A stretch of 61,253 nt of DNA from Gemmatimonadaceae bacterium (GTDB lineage: Bacteria > Gemmatimonadota > Gemmatimonadetes > Gemmatimonadales > Gemmatimonadaceae), in assembly GCA_019694735.1 (NCBI GenBank), contig JAIBBJ010000098.1, positions 1-61,253 of the forward strand. The letters run 5' to 3'. A program made the position numbers and the translations under genes. This document shows, in pieces, positions 36,971 to 45,502 of the stretch (within the stretch, counting starts at the first letter, position 1; every line of letters starts with the position of its first letter). The notes under the pieces were generated by a model that was given only the letters and a program-made list of their open reading frames with translations, was not told the origin of the DNA and did no database searches.

Positions 36971-38800
36971 CTAGCGGCGTTGGAACTCGGGGGAGCCGAT
37001 CGCCAGACCCACCAGCTGTGCGAGGCCCCTGATCGGAGGGAGGGGACGCATCTCGTCATCCACCGCGCCGCTCCGCTGGAGCGGGTTGGTGCCGGTCAAC
37101 AGGATCTCGCGGGTCTCGGGGCTCACCCGGCCGCCGAGGAAGTGGGCGATCACGGCATCCACCTGCATCTCCTTGGAGGCGGATCGCAGGGAGTCGACGC
37201 CCGGCCAGCCCTCGGGGTTCGCGCCGGGGAGGCGGCGGGCGCCGATGGCCTGGCCGAAGTTGATCCGGTTGAGGATCGCGCCGGTGCCCATCCACTCCGC
37301 CGCGACGTCGGGCCAGCCGTCCGGCGTCTGGCGGCCGTAGATCGGCTGGCCGAGCTGGTTCACGACCTGCGCGGTGCGGGGCGTGGCGTCGGGGGCGGCG
37401 TCGAGGGCGCGGAGCGCGCTCACCACCACCTCGAACGGCGTCTTCACCTTCGCGCGGAAGGCATCACGCGAGAAGAACTCGGGGCTCGTGACGATCGTGC
37501 GCACCACCTCGCGAAGGTCGCCGTCGGTGCGCGTGAACACCTCGGCCGCGCGGGCGACGAGGGCCTCGGGCGGGTCGTCGCTCACGAAGCGGCGCACGAG
37601 CTTCGTGGCCAGATGCCGCGCGGTCGCGGGGTGACGGGCGACGAGGTCGAGCACCTCCTCGCCGTCCTCGATGCCGCGGCCGCCGCGGAGGCGCTGGCCG
37701 AGCACGACCTTCTCGCCGGCGTCGTGCACCTGCGGATTGAAATAGAAGACGCCGGGCGCGGGGAGCCGCTGCGCGATGGCGCGGGCGATGCGCGGATCCT
37801 GCGCGGCGCGGCCCCGGCCCGCGGCGCCGGGGCGGATGCCGGGGCGCGCACCGGGCCGTCCGCCCGGGGCGCCCTCCGTCGCCATCCGCTGCAGCTGTTG
37901 CGCGTTGGGACGCTGCGGCAGGAAGGTCCAGCCGGTGAGTGCGCGTGCGACCTGGATCACATCCTGCTGCGTGTAGCCGCCGTCCACGCCGAGGGTGTGG
38001 AGCTCGAGCAGCTCCCGCCCGAAGTTCTCGTTGAGGCCGCGGTTGCGCGCCTGCGCGAACCGCGGCGACTCGAGCCGCGGGCGCCCGGAGTCGGCTGCGC
38101 TCTGCCAGTTGTCGAGGTAGTAGAGCATCGCGGGGCTCTTCGCGACGGTGCCGAGCAGGTCGCGGAACCGCCCGAGCGCGCGCGCACGGATCGCGCGCTC
38201 GTATTCGGGGATCGCATAGCGCATCAACGCATTCTTGCCGCCGAAGACGGAGAAGTGATTGAGCCAGAAGTCGGTCATCACCTCCTCGAGCTGTCGTTCG
38301 GTGAGCAACGCCCGCCCGATGCGCGCGCTCTGCACCTCGGTGCTGACGCGCCGCAGCCCCTGGACGGTGCGCCGGAACTCGGCTGAGTCCGCTGGCGACA
38401 ACGAGTTACGGTTCGCGGCGCCGAGGGCCTGCAGGGCCTCGTTGGGTCTCGGGTACGCCTCTTGCAACTCCCGGTAGCTCAGGTCGAGGGTCTCGAACTG
38501 GCGGAGCCAGGCTTCGAGGCGCTGGTCCGGGAGCCGCTCCGGGCGGAGCTGCTGGGCGATGAAGGCGTCGACGCCCATCTGCCGCACGCGGGCGACATCG
38601 CCGGGCCGGGCGCCGAAGGTGAGGCGGCTCAGCACGTGCTGGACCTGCTCGTCGGCGGTCTGTTCGCGGGCCGACGTGCCGATACTCGACGTAGCGACAC
38701 CCCCGAGAGGGGCGACCGTCGTCGCACTGCGCGGTGCAGTGGGGGCGCACGCGGCGGCGGTCAGGGTGAGGGCGATCACCAGGCGCTGGGAGGGCATCAT
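36971..38800 (-). CDS. DUF1800 putative lipoprotein
   Basis: A 609-residue exported protein. The N-terminus LVIALTLTAAACAPTAP ends in a lipobox-like LTAAAC, so it is probably lipidated. The DUF1800 core is clear: HVLSRLTFGARPGDVARVRQMG, DFWLNHFSVFGGKNALMRYAIPEYERAIRARALG, NENFGRELLELHTLGVDGGYTQQDVIQVARALTGWTF, FYFNPQVHDAGEKVVLG and ATKLVRRFVSDDPPEALV. A Gly/Arg/Ala-rich insert (about residues 310-345) separates two parts. The family has no established function; the conserved partner DUF1501 begins 61 bases downstream, indicating an operon. A TAACCT element on the minus strand (38832-38827) precedes a GAGAG ribosome site. Confidence 0.9.
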   Translation of the reverse strand: MMPSQRLVIALTLTAAACAPTAPRSATTVAPLGGVATSSIGTSAREQTADEQVQHVLSRLTFGARPGDVARVRQMGVDAFIAQQLRPERLPDQRLEAWLRQFETLDLSYRELQEAYPRPNEALQALGAANRNSLSPADSAEFRRTVQGLRRVSTEVQSARIGRALLTERQLEEVMTDFWLNHFSVFGGKNALMRYAIPEYERAIRARALGRFRDLLGTVAKSPAMLYYLDNWQSAADSGRPRLESPRFAQARNRGLNENFGRELLELHTLGVDGGYTQQDVIQVARALTGWTFLPQRPNAQQLQRMATEGAPGGRPGARPGIRPGAAGRGRAAQDPRIARAIAQRLPAPGVFYFNPQVHDAGEKVVLGQRLRGGRGIEDGEEVLDLVARHPATARHLATKLVRRFVSDDPPEALVARAAEVFTRTDGDLREVVRTIVTSPEFFSRDAFRAKVKTPFEVVVSALRALDAAPDATPRTAQVVNQLGQPIYGRQTPDGWPDVAAEWMGTGAILNRINFGQAIGARRLPGANPEGWPGVDSLRSASKEMQVDAVIAHFLGGRVSPETREILLTGTNPLQRSGAVDDEMRPLPPIRGLAQLVGLAIGSPEFQRR

Positions 38801-39009
38801 GCCTCTCGGACGATGGGGGCCGCCGAAGGTTAAGGCCGCCGCGGGTCAGGGTGTGGGGCTCGGGCCCCGGCGGCGCAGGGATCATGGTGAGAGCAGGCGT
38901 GGCGGGGCCGTGCGCAGCATCATCGGCCCACCGATGAAACGATCCTGCCACGGGTGCTGCTCACCGCCACTGTGCAGTGACGTTCGCGTTAGTGTTGGGG
39001 TAGGAACTC

Positions 39010-39585
39010 ATGCGTCACCACGAGTATTCCTCTCGTGCACGCACGGGCCACCGACGAGGACGGAAGCGGACCATGGATGTGATGGTGCAGTGGGAGCAGG
39101 AGCCGGGGGACCGTCCCGCGATCGCGCGGGTCCGGTCGGTCGCGTCGCCCGAGACGGCGGAGCAGCCGCAGCGGGACGTCGTGACGCTCTACGGGCAGCC
39201 GACGCCGGAGTCGCTGGCGCTCGCGCTCGCCGCGGCGATGGAGGCGCGGAAGCAGGGCGCCCACGTGACGCGCGAGTTCGAGGTGCATGCGGCGGCCGAC
39301 GTGACGGGCGACGTGGCCTGGCGTGACCGCTCCACCGGCGAGCTGATCCGCCGGGACCTCTCCATCCCGCTGACGGTCATCCGGGAGACCGCCCAGGACC
39401 TGCTGGCCGAGGGCGGCCAGGCGATCCGGGGCCTCCTCGCGGGACTCCTGATGCCGGAGTGGCCGGAAGGGACGCGCCGCGCGCTCTCGTTCCAGCTCGC
39501 CGGTCCCCGGGCCCCCCAACGATCCTCGGACGTCCTCGCCGCGATGCGCGAGGCGGACGGCGAGGATTACGACGAGACGGCGTAG
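39010..39585 (+). CDS. Unrecognised soluble protein
   Basis: No family recognised. With ATG 39010 (AGGA four bases upstream) the protein has 191 residues, beginning with a basic stretch ([12 protein letters not shown]). With ATG 39073 it has 170 residues and starts MDVMVQWEQ. The body is acidic and helical-looking, with TLYGQPTPESLALALAAAMEARKQGAHVTREFEVHAAADV and ETAQDLLAEGGQAIRGLLAGLLMPEWPEG, and no signal peptide or membrane segment. Codon use matches neighbouring genes, which is why I call it real. It stands alone, divergent from the DUF1800 gene across 209 bases where I see no strong promoter, and is followed by a strong hairpin terminator (39690-39729). Confidence 0.55.
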   Translation: MRHHEYSSRARTGHRRGRKRTMDVMVQWEQEPGDRPAIARVRSVASPETAEQPQRDVVTLYGQPTPESLALALAAAMEARKQGAHVTREFEVHAAADVTGDVAWRDRSTGELIRRDLSIPLTVIRETAQDLLAEGGQAIRGLLAGLLMPEWPEGTRRALSFQLAGPRAPQRSSDVLAAMREADGEDYDETA

Positions 39586-39689
39586 CCGGCCGCGGCCGGG
39601 CTAACGCCGTGATCCGTCGGCACATCGGAAGACGCGGGAGCGCGCCAGGGTGCGCGTGAACGCGGAGCCGCGCTCCGAGCGCGGCCCAG

Positions 39690-39729
39690 GCAGGGGGAAG
39701 ACCGCACACATGTTGCGGCTTCCCCCTGC
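39690..39729 (+). terminator. Strong intrinsic terminator-like hairpin
   Basis: GCAGGGGGAAG (39690-39700) pairs with CTTCCCCCTGC (39719-39729), extended inward by CCGCA/TGCGG after a bulged A. It is followed by TTGCATCC. It lies 104 bases after the preceding stop and upstream of the EF-G-2 leader. Confidence 0.6.
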
Positions 39730-39751
39730 TTGCATCCCCCCGGCCGCGGCC

Positions 39752-39803
39752 ACACCCTCTCCCTACCAAGAACACGCCCGCCGGGCCGGCGGGAGGAGGG
39801 TGT
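39752..39803 (+). promoter_or_regulatory. Leader hairpin covering the EF-G-2 ribosome-binding site
   Basis: ACACCCTC (39752-39759) is the exact complement of GAGGGTGT (39796-39803), which includes the 3' half of the GGGAGGAGGG Shine-Dalgarno. An inner stem CCCGCC/GGCGGG (39777-39782, 39788-39793) closes the structure. The hairpin would hide the ribosome site of the gene starting at 39808. Confidence 0.5.
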
Positions 39804-39807
39804 CCCC

Positions 39808-41907
39808 ATGCGGGAGTACAAGAGCGCGGAGATCCGCAACATCGCGGTAGTGGGCCATGGAGCGAGCGGCAAGACCACGTTGGTCGATGCGCTCGCTTTC
39901 GTTTCCGGGGCGACTCGACGCCATGGCTCCATCAAGGACGGGACGACCCTCACCGACACGTCCCCCGAAGAGATCGCCCACGGCTACTCCATCGCCCTCG
40001 GCTGCGCGCACGCCGAGTGGCGTGACACGAAGCTCAACCTGCTCGACACGCCCGGGTACGCGGACTTCGCGGGCGATGCGATCGCGGGGCTCGTCGCCGC
40101 GGATGGGGCGCTGGTCACGGTGGGCGCGACCGGCGGCGTCGAGGTCGGCACGGAGCGGATGTTCCGCGAGGCGGTGCGGCGGAACGACCCCGTGCTGTTC
40201 GTGGTCGCGATGATGGACAAGGAGCACGCCGATTTCGACGCGGCGTACGCGAGCATCAAGGCGAAGCTCACGCCCAAGGTCGTGCCGGTGGAGATCCCGA
40301 TCGGCGCCGGGGCCGGCTTCCGCGGCGTGATCAACCTCTTCACCCGCAAGGCGCACGTCTTCAAGGCCGGGACCAAGTCGGGCGAGTACGAGGAGGTGGC
40401 GATCCCCGCCGAGGAGCAGGCGCGCTTCGCGCGGTACCACGCGGAGCTGGTCGAGGCGATCGCGGCGACCGACGACGCGCTCCTGGAGCGCTTCTTCAAC
40501 GGCGAGGAGATCCCCGGCGAGGAGGAGATGCGTGCGATGAAGGAGGCGATGAAGCGCGCGGAGCTCTTTCCGCTCCTCGCCTGCTCGTCGCAGCTCACGT
40601 GGGGCGTGCGCACGGTGCTCGACCTGCTCGTGCAGCTGATGCCCAATGCCTACGAGATGGAGGAGATCCACGCCCTGAGAGGCGCCGAGGGCACGAAGGT
40701 GGTGGAGATCCACCCGCGGGATGACGCGCCCTTCACCGCGCTCGTGTTCAAGACGACGAGCGAGAGCCACGTCGGCGAGGTGAGCTACTTCCGCACGTTC
40801 AGCGGCGCGGTCTCGAGCGGCGCCGAGGTGTACAATGCGACGCGCGCGACGCCGGAGAAGCTGGTGCACCTCGCGGTGCCGCAGGGGAAGGAGCGGCTGG
40901 AGGTGGCGACGCTGCACCCGGGCGACATCGGCTGCGTCGCGAAGCTGAAGGGGACGCACACGAACGACACGCTGAGCACGAAGGAGCACCCGGTGCGGCT
41001 GCCGGCGATCCCGTTCCCGGACCCGCTGGTGAGCTTCGCGATCGAGGCGGTGAGCCACGCCGACGAGGAGAAGCTGCAGCTGGGGCTGCATCGCCTGCAC
41101 GACGAGGACCCCACGATCCAGACGCACTTCGAGCCGGAGACGCACGAGACCATCATCGAGGGGCTCGGGGAGCGGCACCTCGACGTGGCGCTGCAGCGGC
41201 TCAAGCGGCAGTTCGGGGTGCAGGCGACGCTGCGCACGCCCGCGATCCCGTACCGCGAGACGCTGCTCGGGCACGCCGAGGGACAGGGGCGGCACAAGAA
41301 GCAGACGGGCGGGAAGGGGCAGTTCGGCGACTGCTGGATCCGGATCAAGCCGCGGCCGCGCGGCGCCGGTTACGCGTTCGTCGACGAGATCTCGGGCGGC
41401 GTGATCCCGCGGCAGTACATCCCGGCGGTGGACAAGGGGGTGCAGGAGGCGGCGGAACGCGGCGTGCTGGCCGGCTATCCGGTGGTGGACTTCGCGGTGG
41501 AGTGCTTCGACGGCTCGTACCATTCGGTGGACTCGAACGAGGCGAGCTTCCGGATGGCGGGGATCCTCGCGTTCAGGACGATCGCGCCGAAGTGCCGGCC
41601 GGCGCTGCTGGAGCCGCTGATGACGGTGGAGGTCACGACGCCCGATGCGTACCTTGGGGACGTGATGGGCGACCTCTCGGGGCGGCGCGGGCAGATCGCG
41701 GGTACGGAGCCCGCGGCGGACGGCACGGGGACCGTGGTGAAGGCCACGGTGCCGATGGCGGAGCTGCACCTGTACGCCACGAAGCTCCAGAGCCTGACGC
41801 ACGGGCACGGCACGGTGCGGACGCGGTTCGAGGGGTTCGAGCTGATGGCGCACGAGGCGGCGGCGAAGGTGCCGGTGCGGGGGCGCGCGAAGGAAGTGGA
41901 GGAGTGA
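39808..41907 (+). CDS. EF-G-2-type translational GTPase paralogue
   Basis: A 699-residue member of the EF-G-like family exemplified by Thermus thermophilus EF-G-2, distinct from canonical FusA. G1 is GHGASGKT (residues 16-23), G3 is LLDTPGYADF (Asp80-Gly83). The guanine-specificity motif NKxD is degraded: the aligned positions read AMMD (134-137). Domain IV has EGQGRHKKQTGGKGQFGDCWIR and the family-typical GGVIPRQYIPAVDKGVQEAAERGVLAG and DGSYHSVDSNEASF. Such paralogues bind the ribosome but their cellular role is unclear. ATG 39808 follows a strong GGGAGGAGGG ribosome site that is buried in a leader hairpin. The next gene starts one base after this stop, so translational coupling is likely. 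Confidence 0.9.
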   Translation: MREYKSAEIRNIAVVGHGASGKTTLVDALAFVSGATRRHGSIKDGTTLTDTSPEEIAHGYSIALGCAHAEWRDTKLNLLDTPGYADFAGDAIAGLVAADGALVTVGATGGVEVGTERMFREAVRRNDPVLFVVAMMDKEHADFDAAYASIKAKLTPKVVPVEIPIGAGAGFRGVINLFTRKAHVFKAGTKSGEYEEVAIPAEEQARFARYHAELVEAIAATDDALLERFFNGEEIPGEEEMRAMKEAMKRAELFPLLACSSQLTWGVRTVLDLLVQLMPNAYEMEEIHALRGAEGTKVVEIHPRDDAPFTALVFKTTSESHVGEVSYFRTFSGAVSSGAEVYNATRATPEKLVHLAVPQGKERLEVATLHPGDIGCVAKLKGTHTNDTLSTKEHPVRLPAIPFPDPLVSFAIEAVSHADEEKLQLGLHRLHDEDPTIQTHFEPETHETIIEGLGERHLDVALQRLKRQFGVQATLRTPAIPYRETLLGHAEGQGRHKKQTGGKGQFGDCWIRIKPRPRGAGYAFVDEISGGVIPRQYIPAVDKGVQEAAERGVLAGYPVVDFAVECFDGSYHSVDSNEASFRMAGILAFRTIAPKCRPALLEPLMTVEVTTPDAYLGDVMGDLSGRRGQIAGTEPAADGTGTVVKATVPMAELHLYATKLQSLTHGHGTVRTRFEGFELMAHEAAAKVPVRGRAKEVEE

Positions 41908-41908
41908 G

Positions 41909-44629
41909 CTGACCGCGGCCTCCCGTCGCCGCGTCGCGAGCGCGGTCGCCCTCCTGGCGGCCGCGCTCGCGTGTCGTGGCGACGGCCCCACCGGGCCGTC
42001 CTTCGCGATCGTGGACGCCACCCTCCGCAACGGCATCGTCAGCGTCCCCTACGCCGACACCCTCGACGCGCGCGGCGGCGCGAAGACCAAGAACTGGCTC
42101 GTCGTCTCCGGCGCACTCCCGCCGGGCCTCACGCTGCTGCGCTCGGGCGTGCTCTCCGGGACACCGACCACGGCGGGCGCCTACACCGCCGAGCTCCGCG
42201 TCACCGCGGGCAAGCAGAAGCGCACGCGCAGCTTCACCATCACCATCGAAGCGGCGCTCGGCGTGACGACGACGGTCCTCGCGAGCGGACAGGTGGGTGC
42301 GCCGTACCTCGACACGCTCGAGGCATCGGGCGGCGCGGGCGCGCGCGTGTGGAGCCTCGCCGCCGGGGCGCTGCCGGCCGGCCTCGCGCTCGGGGCCGAC
42401 GGGATCATCCGCGGCACGCCGACGGTGCCCGGCACCGCGAGCCTCACGGCGCGGGTCACGAGCGGCACGCAGCAGGCGGAGCGCGCCTTCACGCTGCCGG
42501 TGATCCCGGTGCTCACGGTGGTCACCGACTCGCTCGCCGACGGCGTGGTGGGGCGGGCGTACGCGGACACGCTGCGCGCGGTCGGGATGACGGGCGCGCC
42601 CAGCTGGGCGGTGCAGAGCGGCGCGTTGCCGGCCGGCCTCACGCTGCTCGCGAGCGGCGCGCTCGCGGGCACGCCGACGACGGCCGGCACCTCGACATTC
42701 ACGGTGCAGGTCACCAGCGGCGCGGACCTCGCGACGCGGACGCTCGGCGCGACGATCGTCCCCGCGCTCGTGCTCACCACGACGTCGCTGCCGAACGCCA
42801 CGGCGACCGCGGCGTACTCCCTCGCGCTCGCCGCGACCGGCGGCACGGGCACGTATGCGTGGAGCCTCGCGGGCGGCACGCTGCCGGCGGGGCTCACGCT
42901 CTCGGCGGCGGGCGTGCTGAGCGGCATCCCCTCCACGCCCTCGAGCAGCAGCTTCACCATCCGGGTGACGAGCGGCACGCAGCAGGTGGAGCGCGGCTTC
43001 ACGATGCTCGTGTCGTCGCCCGACGCGGCGGCGGTCGTGATCACGACGCTGCGCGACTCGGTCGAGCTCGGCGACTCGCTCCCGCTCGCCGCGGAGGCGC
43101 GCGACGCCGGCGACGTCGTGCTGCCGGGGCGGCCGATCGCCTGGACCTCGCTCAACCCGGCCGTCGCGACGGTGAGCGGCACCGGCGTCGTGCGCGCGCT
43201 GTCGCTCGGCGCGGTGGGGATCGTCGCGAGCACGACGGGCGCGGGGGGCGGGACCGTGAGCGACACCGCGATCCTGCGCGTGCAGCCGCGGCCGGTGGAC
43301 TCGGTGGAGGTCGTGCCGGGCGAGTCGTCGCTGCTGATCGGCGAGACGCTGCAGCTGGCGACGATCCTGCGCGACCGGTTCGGGAACGTGCTCGCCGGCC
43401 GGACCGTCACCTGGACGAGCAGCGACGCGGGTGTCGCGGCCGTGGACCCGAACACGGGATTCGTGACCTCGGGGGCGGCCGGGACGGCGGAGGTGGTGGC
43501 GTTCAGCGAGGGTGTGACCGACACGGCGGTGGTCCGGGTGTCGCGCGGGCTGATCCTGACGCAGGTGACCGGCGGCCTGCAGCACTCGTGCGGCGTGACC
43601 GAGGCCTCGCTCATCTTCTGCTGGGGCCGCAACGCCGAGGGGCAGCTCGGCGACAGCTCGACGATCGCGCGCATCTTCCCCGTGCGGGTGCGCGGCACGA
43701 CCTCGTACGCGTCGGTCACGACGGGGCAGCTGCACAGCTGCGCGCTGACGACGACGAACCAGGCGTACTGCTGGGGGTCGAACCCCGATGGGCGGCTCGG
43801 CACCGCCGACACGCTGGCGCGCAGCACGCCCGTGGCCGTCGCGGGCGGCATCACCTTCACGCAGCTCACCGCGGGGGGCACGCACACGTGCGGCCTCACC
43901 GCGGCCGGCGTCGCGTACTGCTGGGGCCTGAACCAGAACGGCCAGCTCGGGAACAACTCACAGATCCGGTCGAACGTGCCGGTGCTCGTCGCCGGCGGGC
44001 ACACCTTCACGGCGATCGTCGCGGGCGGCGTGCATACCTGCGGGATCGACGATGCCGGCGCGGCGTGGTGCTGGGGACTCAACTCGTTCGGGCAGGTCGG
44101 CGACGGCACGAGCGGCGGGGTGAACCTCAACAAGATCGTGCCGACCCTCGTCAGCGGCGGCCGCACGTACGCCGCCGTCGGGGCCGGCAGCGCGCACACG
44201 TGCGCCATCGCCACGACCGGCGAGAGCTATTGCTGGGGGCAGAACGGCTCGTCCGCCGCCGCCGCCGCGAAGCTCGGGGACGGCACCACGGTGCTCACGC
44301 GCACCACGCCGACCCTCGTCGTCGGCGGCCTCACCTTCACGTCCATCGCCGTCGGCGGCGACGTGACGTGCGGTCGCACGGCGGGCGGCAGCGTCCACTG
44401 CTGGGGCCTCAACGGCAGCGGCCAGCTCGGCGACGGCACCACCACGCACCGCAATGTCCCGACCGCGCTCGCGGGCGGCCTCACGTGGGACGCGTTCGGT
44501 GTCGGGGGGCTGCACGGCTGCGCCATCCGCGACCTGGGACGCACCTTCTGCTGGGGCCAGAACGCCCAGGGCGCGATCGGCGACGGCACGACGACCAACC
44601 GCACCTCACCCGTCCCCGTCCGCCCCTGA
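41909..44629 (+). CDS. Large Ig-like/RCC1-repeat lipoprotein, probable CTG start
   Basis: A 906-residue predicted surface lipoprotein. No ATG, GTG or TTG is available before a signal peptide, but CTG 41909 lies 6 bases after GGAGG and gives TAASRRRVASAVALLAAALAC with the lipobox cysteine at residue 22. Then come four putative-Ig (He_PIG) repeats, each with a PYxDTLxAxGG...GALPAGLTL...GTPTTAG pattern (about residues 32-370), two BIG2-like repeats (about 375-545; WTSLNPAVATVSG and WTSSDAGVAAVD), and seven RCC1-type repeats (about 550-906), each with HxCG...YCWGxNxxGQLGD. Seven blades suit a closed beta-propeller, and the paired Cys per blade could form disulfides. The role is unknown, probably adhesion or ligand binding outside the cell. 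Confidence 0.85.
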   Translation: MTAASRRRVASAVALLAAALACRGDGPTGPSFAIVDATLRNGIVSVPYADTLDARGGAKTKNWLVVSGALPPGLTLLRSGVLSGTPTTAGAYTAELRVTAGKQKRTRSFTITIEAALGVTTTVLASGQVGAPYLDTLEASGGAGARVWSLAAGALPAGLALGADGIIRGTPTVPGTASLTARVTSGTQQAERAFTLPVIPVLTVVTDSLADGVVGRAYADTLRAVGMTGAPSWAVQSGALPAGLTLLASGALAGTPTTAGTSTFTVQVTSGADLATRTLGATIVPALVLTTTSLPNATATAAYSLALAATGGTGTYAWSLAGGTLPAGLTLSAAGVLSGIPSTPSSSSFTIRVTSGTQQVERGFTMLVSSPDAAAVVITTLRDSVELGDSLPLAAEARDAGDVVLPGRPIAWTSLNPAVATVSGTGVVRALSLGAVGIVASTTGAGGGTVSDTAILRVQPRPVDSVEVVPGESSLLIGETLQLATILRDRFGNVLAGRTVTWTSSDAGVAAVDPNTGFVTSGAAGTAEVVAFSEGVTDTAVVRVSRGLILTQVTGGLQHSCGVTEASLIFCWGRNAEGQLGDSSTIARIFPVRVRGTTSYASVTTGQLHSCALTTTNQAYCWGSNPDGRLGTADTLARSTPVAVAGGITFTQLTAGGTHTCGLTAAGVAYCWGLNQNGQLGNNSQIRSNVPVLVAGGHTFTAIVAGGVHTCGIDDAGAAWCWGLNSFGQVGDGTSGGVNLNKIVPTLVSGGRTYAAVGAGSAHTCAIATTGESYCWGQNGSSAAAAAKLGDGTTVLTRTTPTLVVGGLTFTSIAVGGDVTCGRTAGGSVHCWGLNGSGQLGDGTTTHRNVPTALAGGLTWDAFGVGGLHGCAIRDLGRTFCWGQNAQGAIGDGTTTNRTSPVPVRP

Positions 44630-44634
44630 TGCAC

Positions 44635-44668
44635 GACGGGCGGTGAGGCCCGTGCCCCACCGCCCGTC
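44635..44668. terminator. Bidirectional terminator between the RCC1 lipoprotein and thyX
   Basis: GACGGGCGGTG (44635-44645) pairs perfectly with CACCGCCCGTC (44658-44668), between convergent stops. Confidence 0.6.
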
Positions 44669-44703
44669 CCCGGTGCCGCGTCGCGCGTGCGGCGGCCGCC
44701 GGC

Positions 44704-45459
44704 TCAGACCTTGTGGTAGACGATCCGCGCCGCCTCGACCCGGTCGGCGGCGGTGTAGATCTCGAAGTCGGAGAAGAACGCCGGCGCCTCGGCCTGCAGC
44801 ACGCGCAGCACCGCGAGCGCCATCCGGCGGATCTCGAACTCCGCCGCCTCGCTCGCGCGCAGTTCCAGCATCGTGCGCCAGCCGCGCGCGTTGGCCGTCA
44901 CGACGATCTTCGTCTCGGTCGAGTTGGGCAGGACGCCGCGCGCGGCCTCGCGGGCCATCTTCCGGCGGTGGACCTTGTCGTCCACCCACTTGTAGCGGTC
45001 CATCAGCTTCTCGACGAGCGCCACGTAGGTCGCCTGCGCGCCCTCGACCTGGGCCTTCCACGCCGCGAGCAGCGCCTCGTCGCCGATGATCGCCGGCGGG
45101 ACCACGAACGCCGCGTCGCTCTCGTCCACGTAGCGCTGCGAGAGCTGCGAGTACGCGAACCCCGCGCGGTGCCGCACGAGTTCGTGCGTCAGCGACCGGC
45201 TCACGCCCTCGAGCAGCAGCGAGTACGTCGCGTGCTCGAGCACCGACCCGTGTCCCTGCTTCTTGATGTTCTCCAGGTAGTCCCGCGTGGTGCGGCTTGC
45301 CGGGTTCTTCTGGCTCATGTAGCAGAGCCGCCCGGCGAACTCCGCGAGCCGCTCGCCGTCCGTGGCCTCGCCCATCCACTGCACGGGCAGGTGGCCCGGC
45401 TCGGCGAACGACGGGCGGGCGAGGACGGTGACCTGGGGTGCGGTGAAGAAGTGCGGCAT
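44704..45459 (-). CDS. thyX: Flavin-dependent thymidylate synthase
   Basis: Makes dTMP from dUMP using FAD and methylenetetrahydrofolate, in place of ThyA. The 251-residue protein has the ThyX core: NIKKQGHGSVLEHATYSL (FAD-binding His/Glu), the signature beginning at RHR (96-98) in HELVRHRAGFAYSQLSQRY, and LPNSTETKIVVTANARGWRTMLELRAS for nucleotide and FAD binding. The spacing from RHR to the Ser before QRY is 8 residues (Ser107), one more than the classic RHRx7S. ATG 45459 begins the usual N-terminal strand. A TACCTT element lies at 45497-45492, about 33 bases upstream. It is the last gene of the minus-strand run that starts near 53 kb but has its own promoter-like element. Confidence 0.95.
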   Translation of the reverse strand: MPHFFTAPQVTVLARPSFAEPGHLPVQWMGEATDGERLAEFAGRLCYMSQKNPASRTTRDYLENIKKQGHGSVLEHATYSLLLEGVSRSLTHELVRHRAGFAYSQLSQRYVDESDAAFVVPPAIIGDEALLAAWKAQVEGAQATYVALVEKLMDRYKWVDDKVHRRKMAREAARGVLPNSTETKIVVTANARGWRTMLELRASEAAEFEIRRMALAVLRVLQAEAPAFFSDFEIYTAADRVEAARIVYHKV

Positions 45460-45491
45460 GCTCGGGACGGAGGCTGGAGGATGGAGACCGA

Positions 45492-45497
45492 AAGGTA
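45492..45497 (-). promoter_or_regulatory. TAnnTT element upstream of thyX
   Basis: TACCTT followed by TCGGTC on the minus strand, in the 43-base gap after the FAD oxidase gene. Confidence 0.4.
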
Positions 45498-45502
45498 GTG
45501 CG

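Noticed and set aside
39763-42036. Open frame of about 757 codons antisense to the EF-G-2 gene
   Set aside because: Mirror frame of a well-conserved GTPase, with no recognisable motifs and a biased composition.
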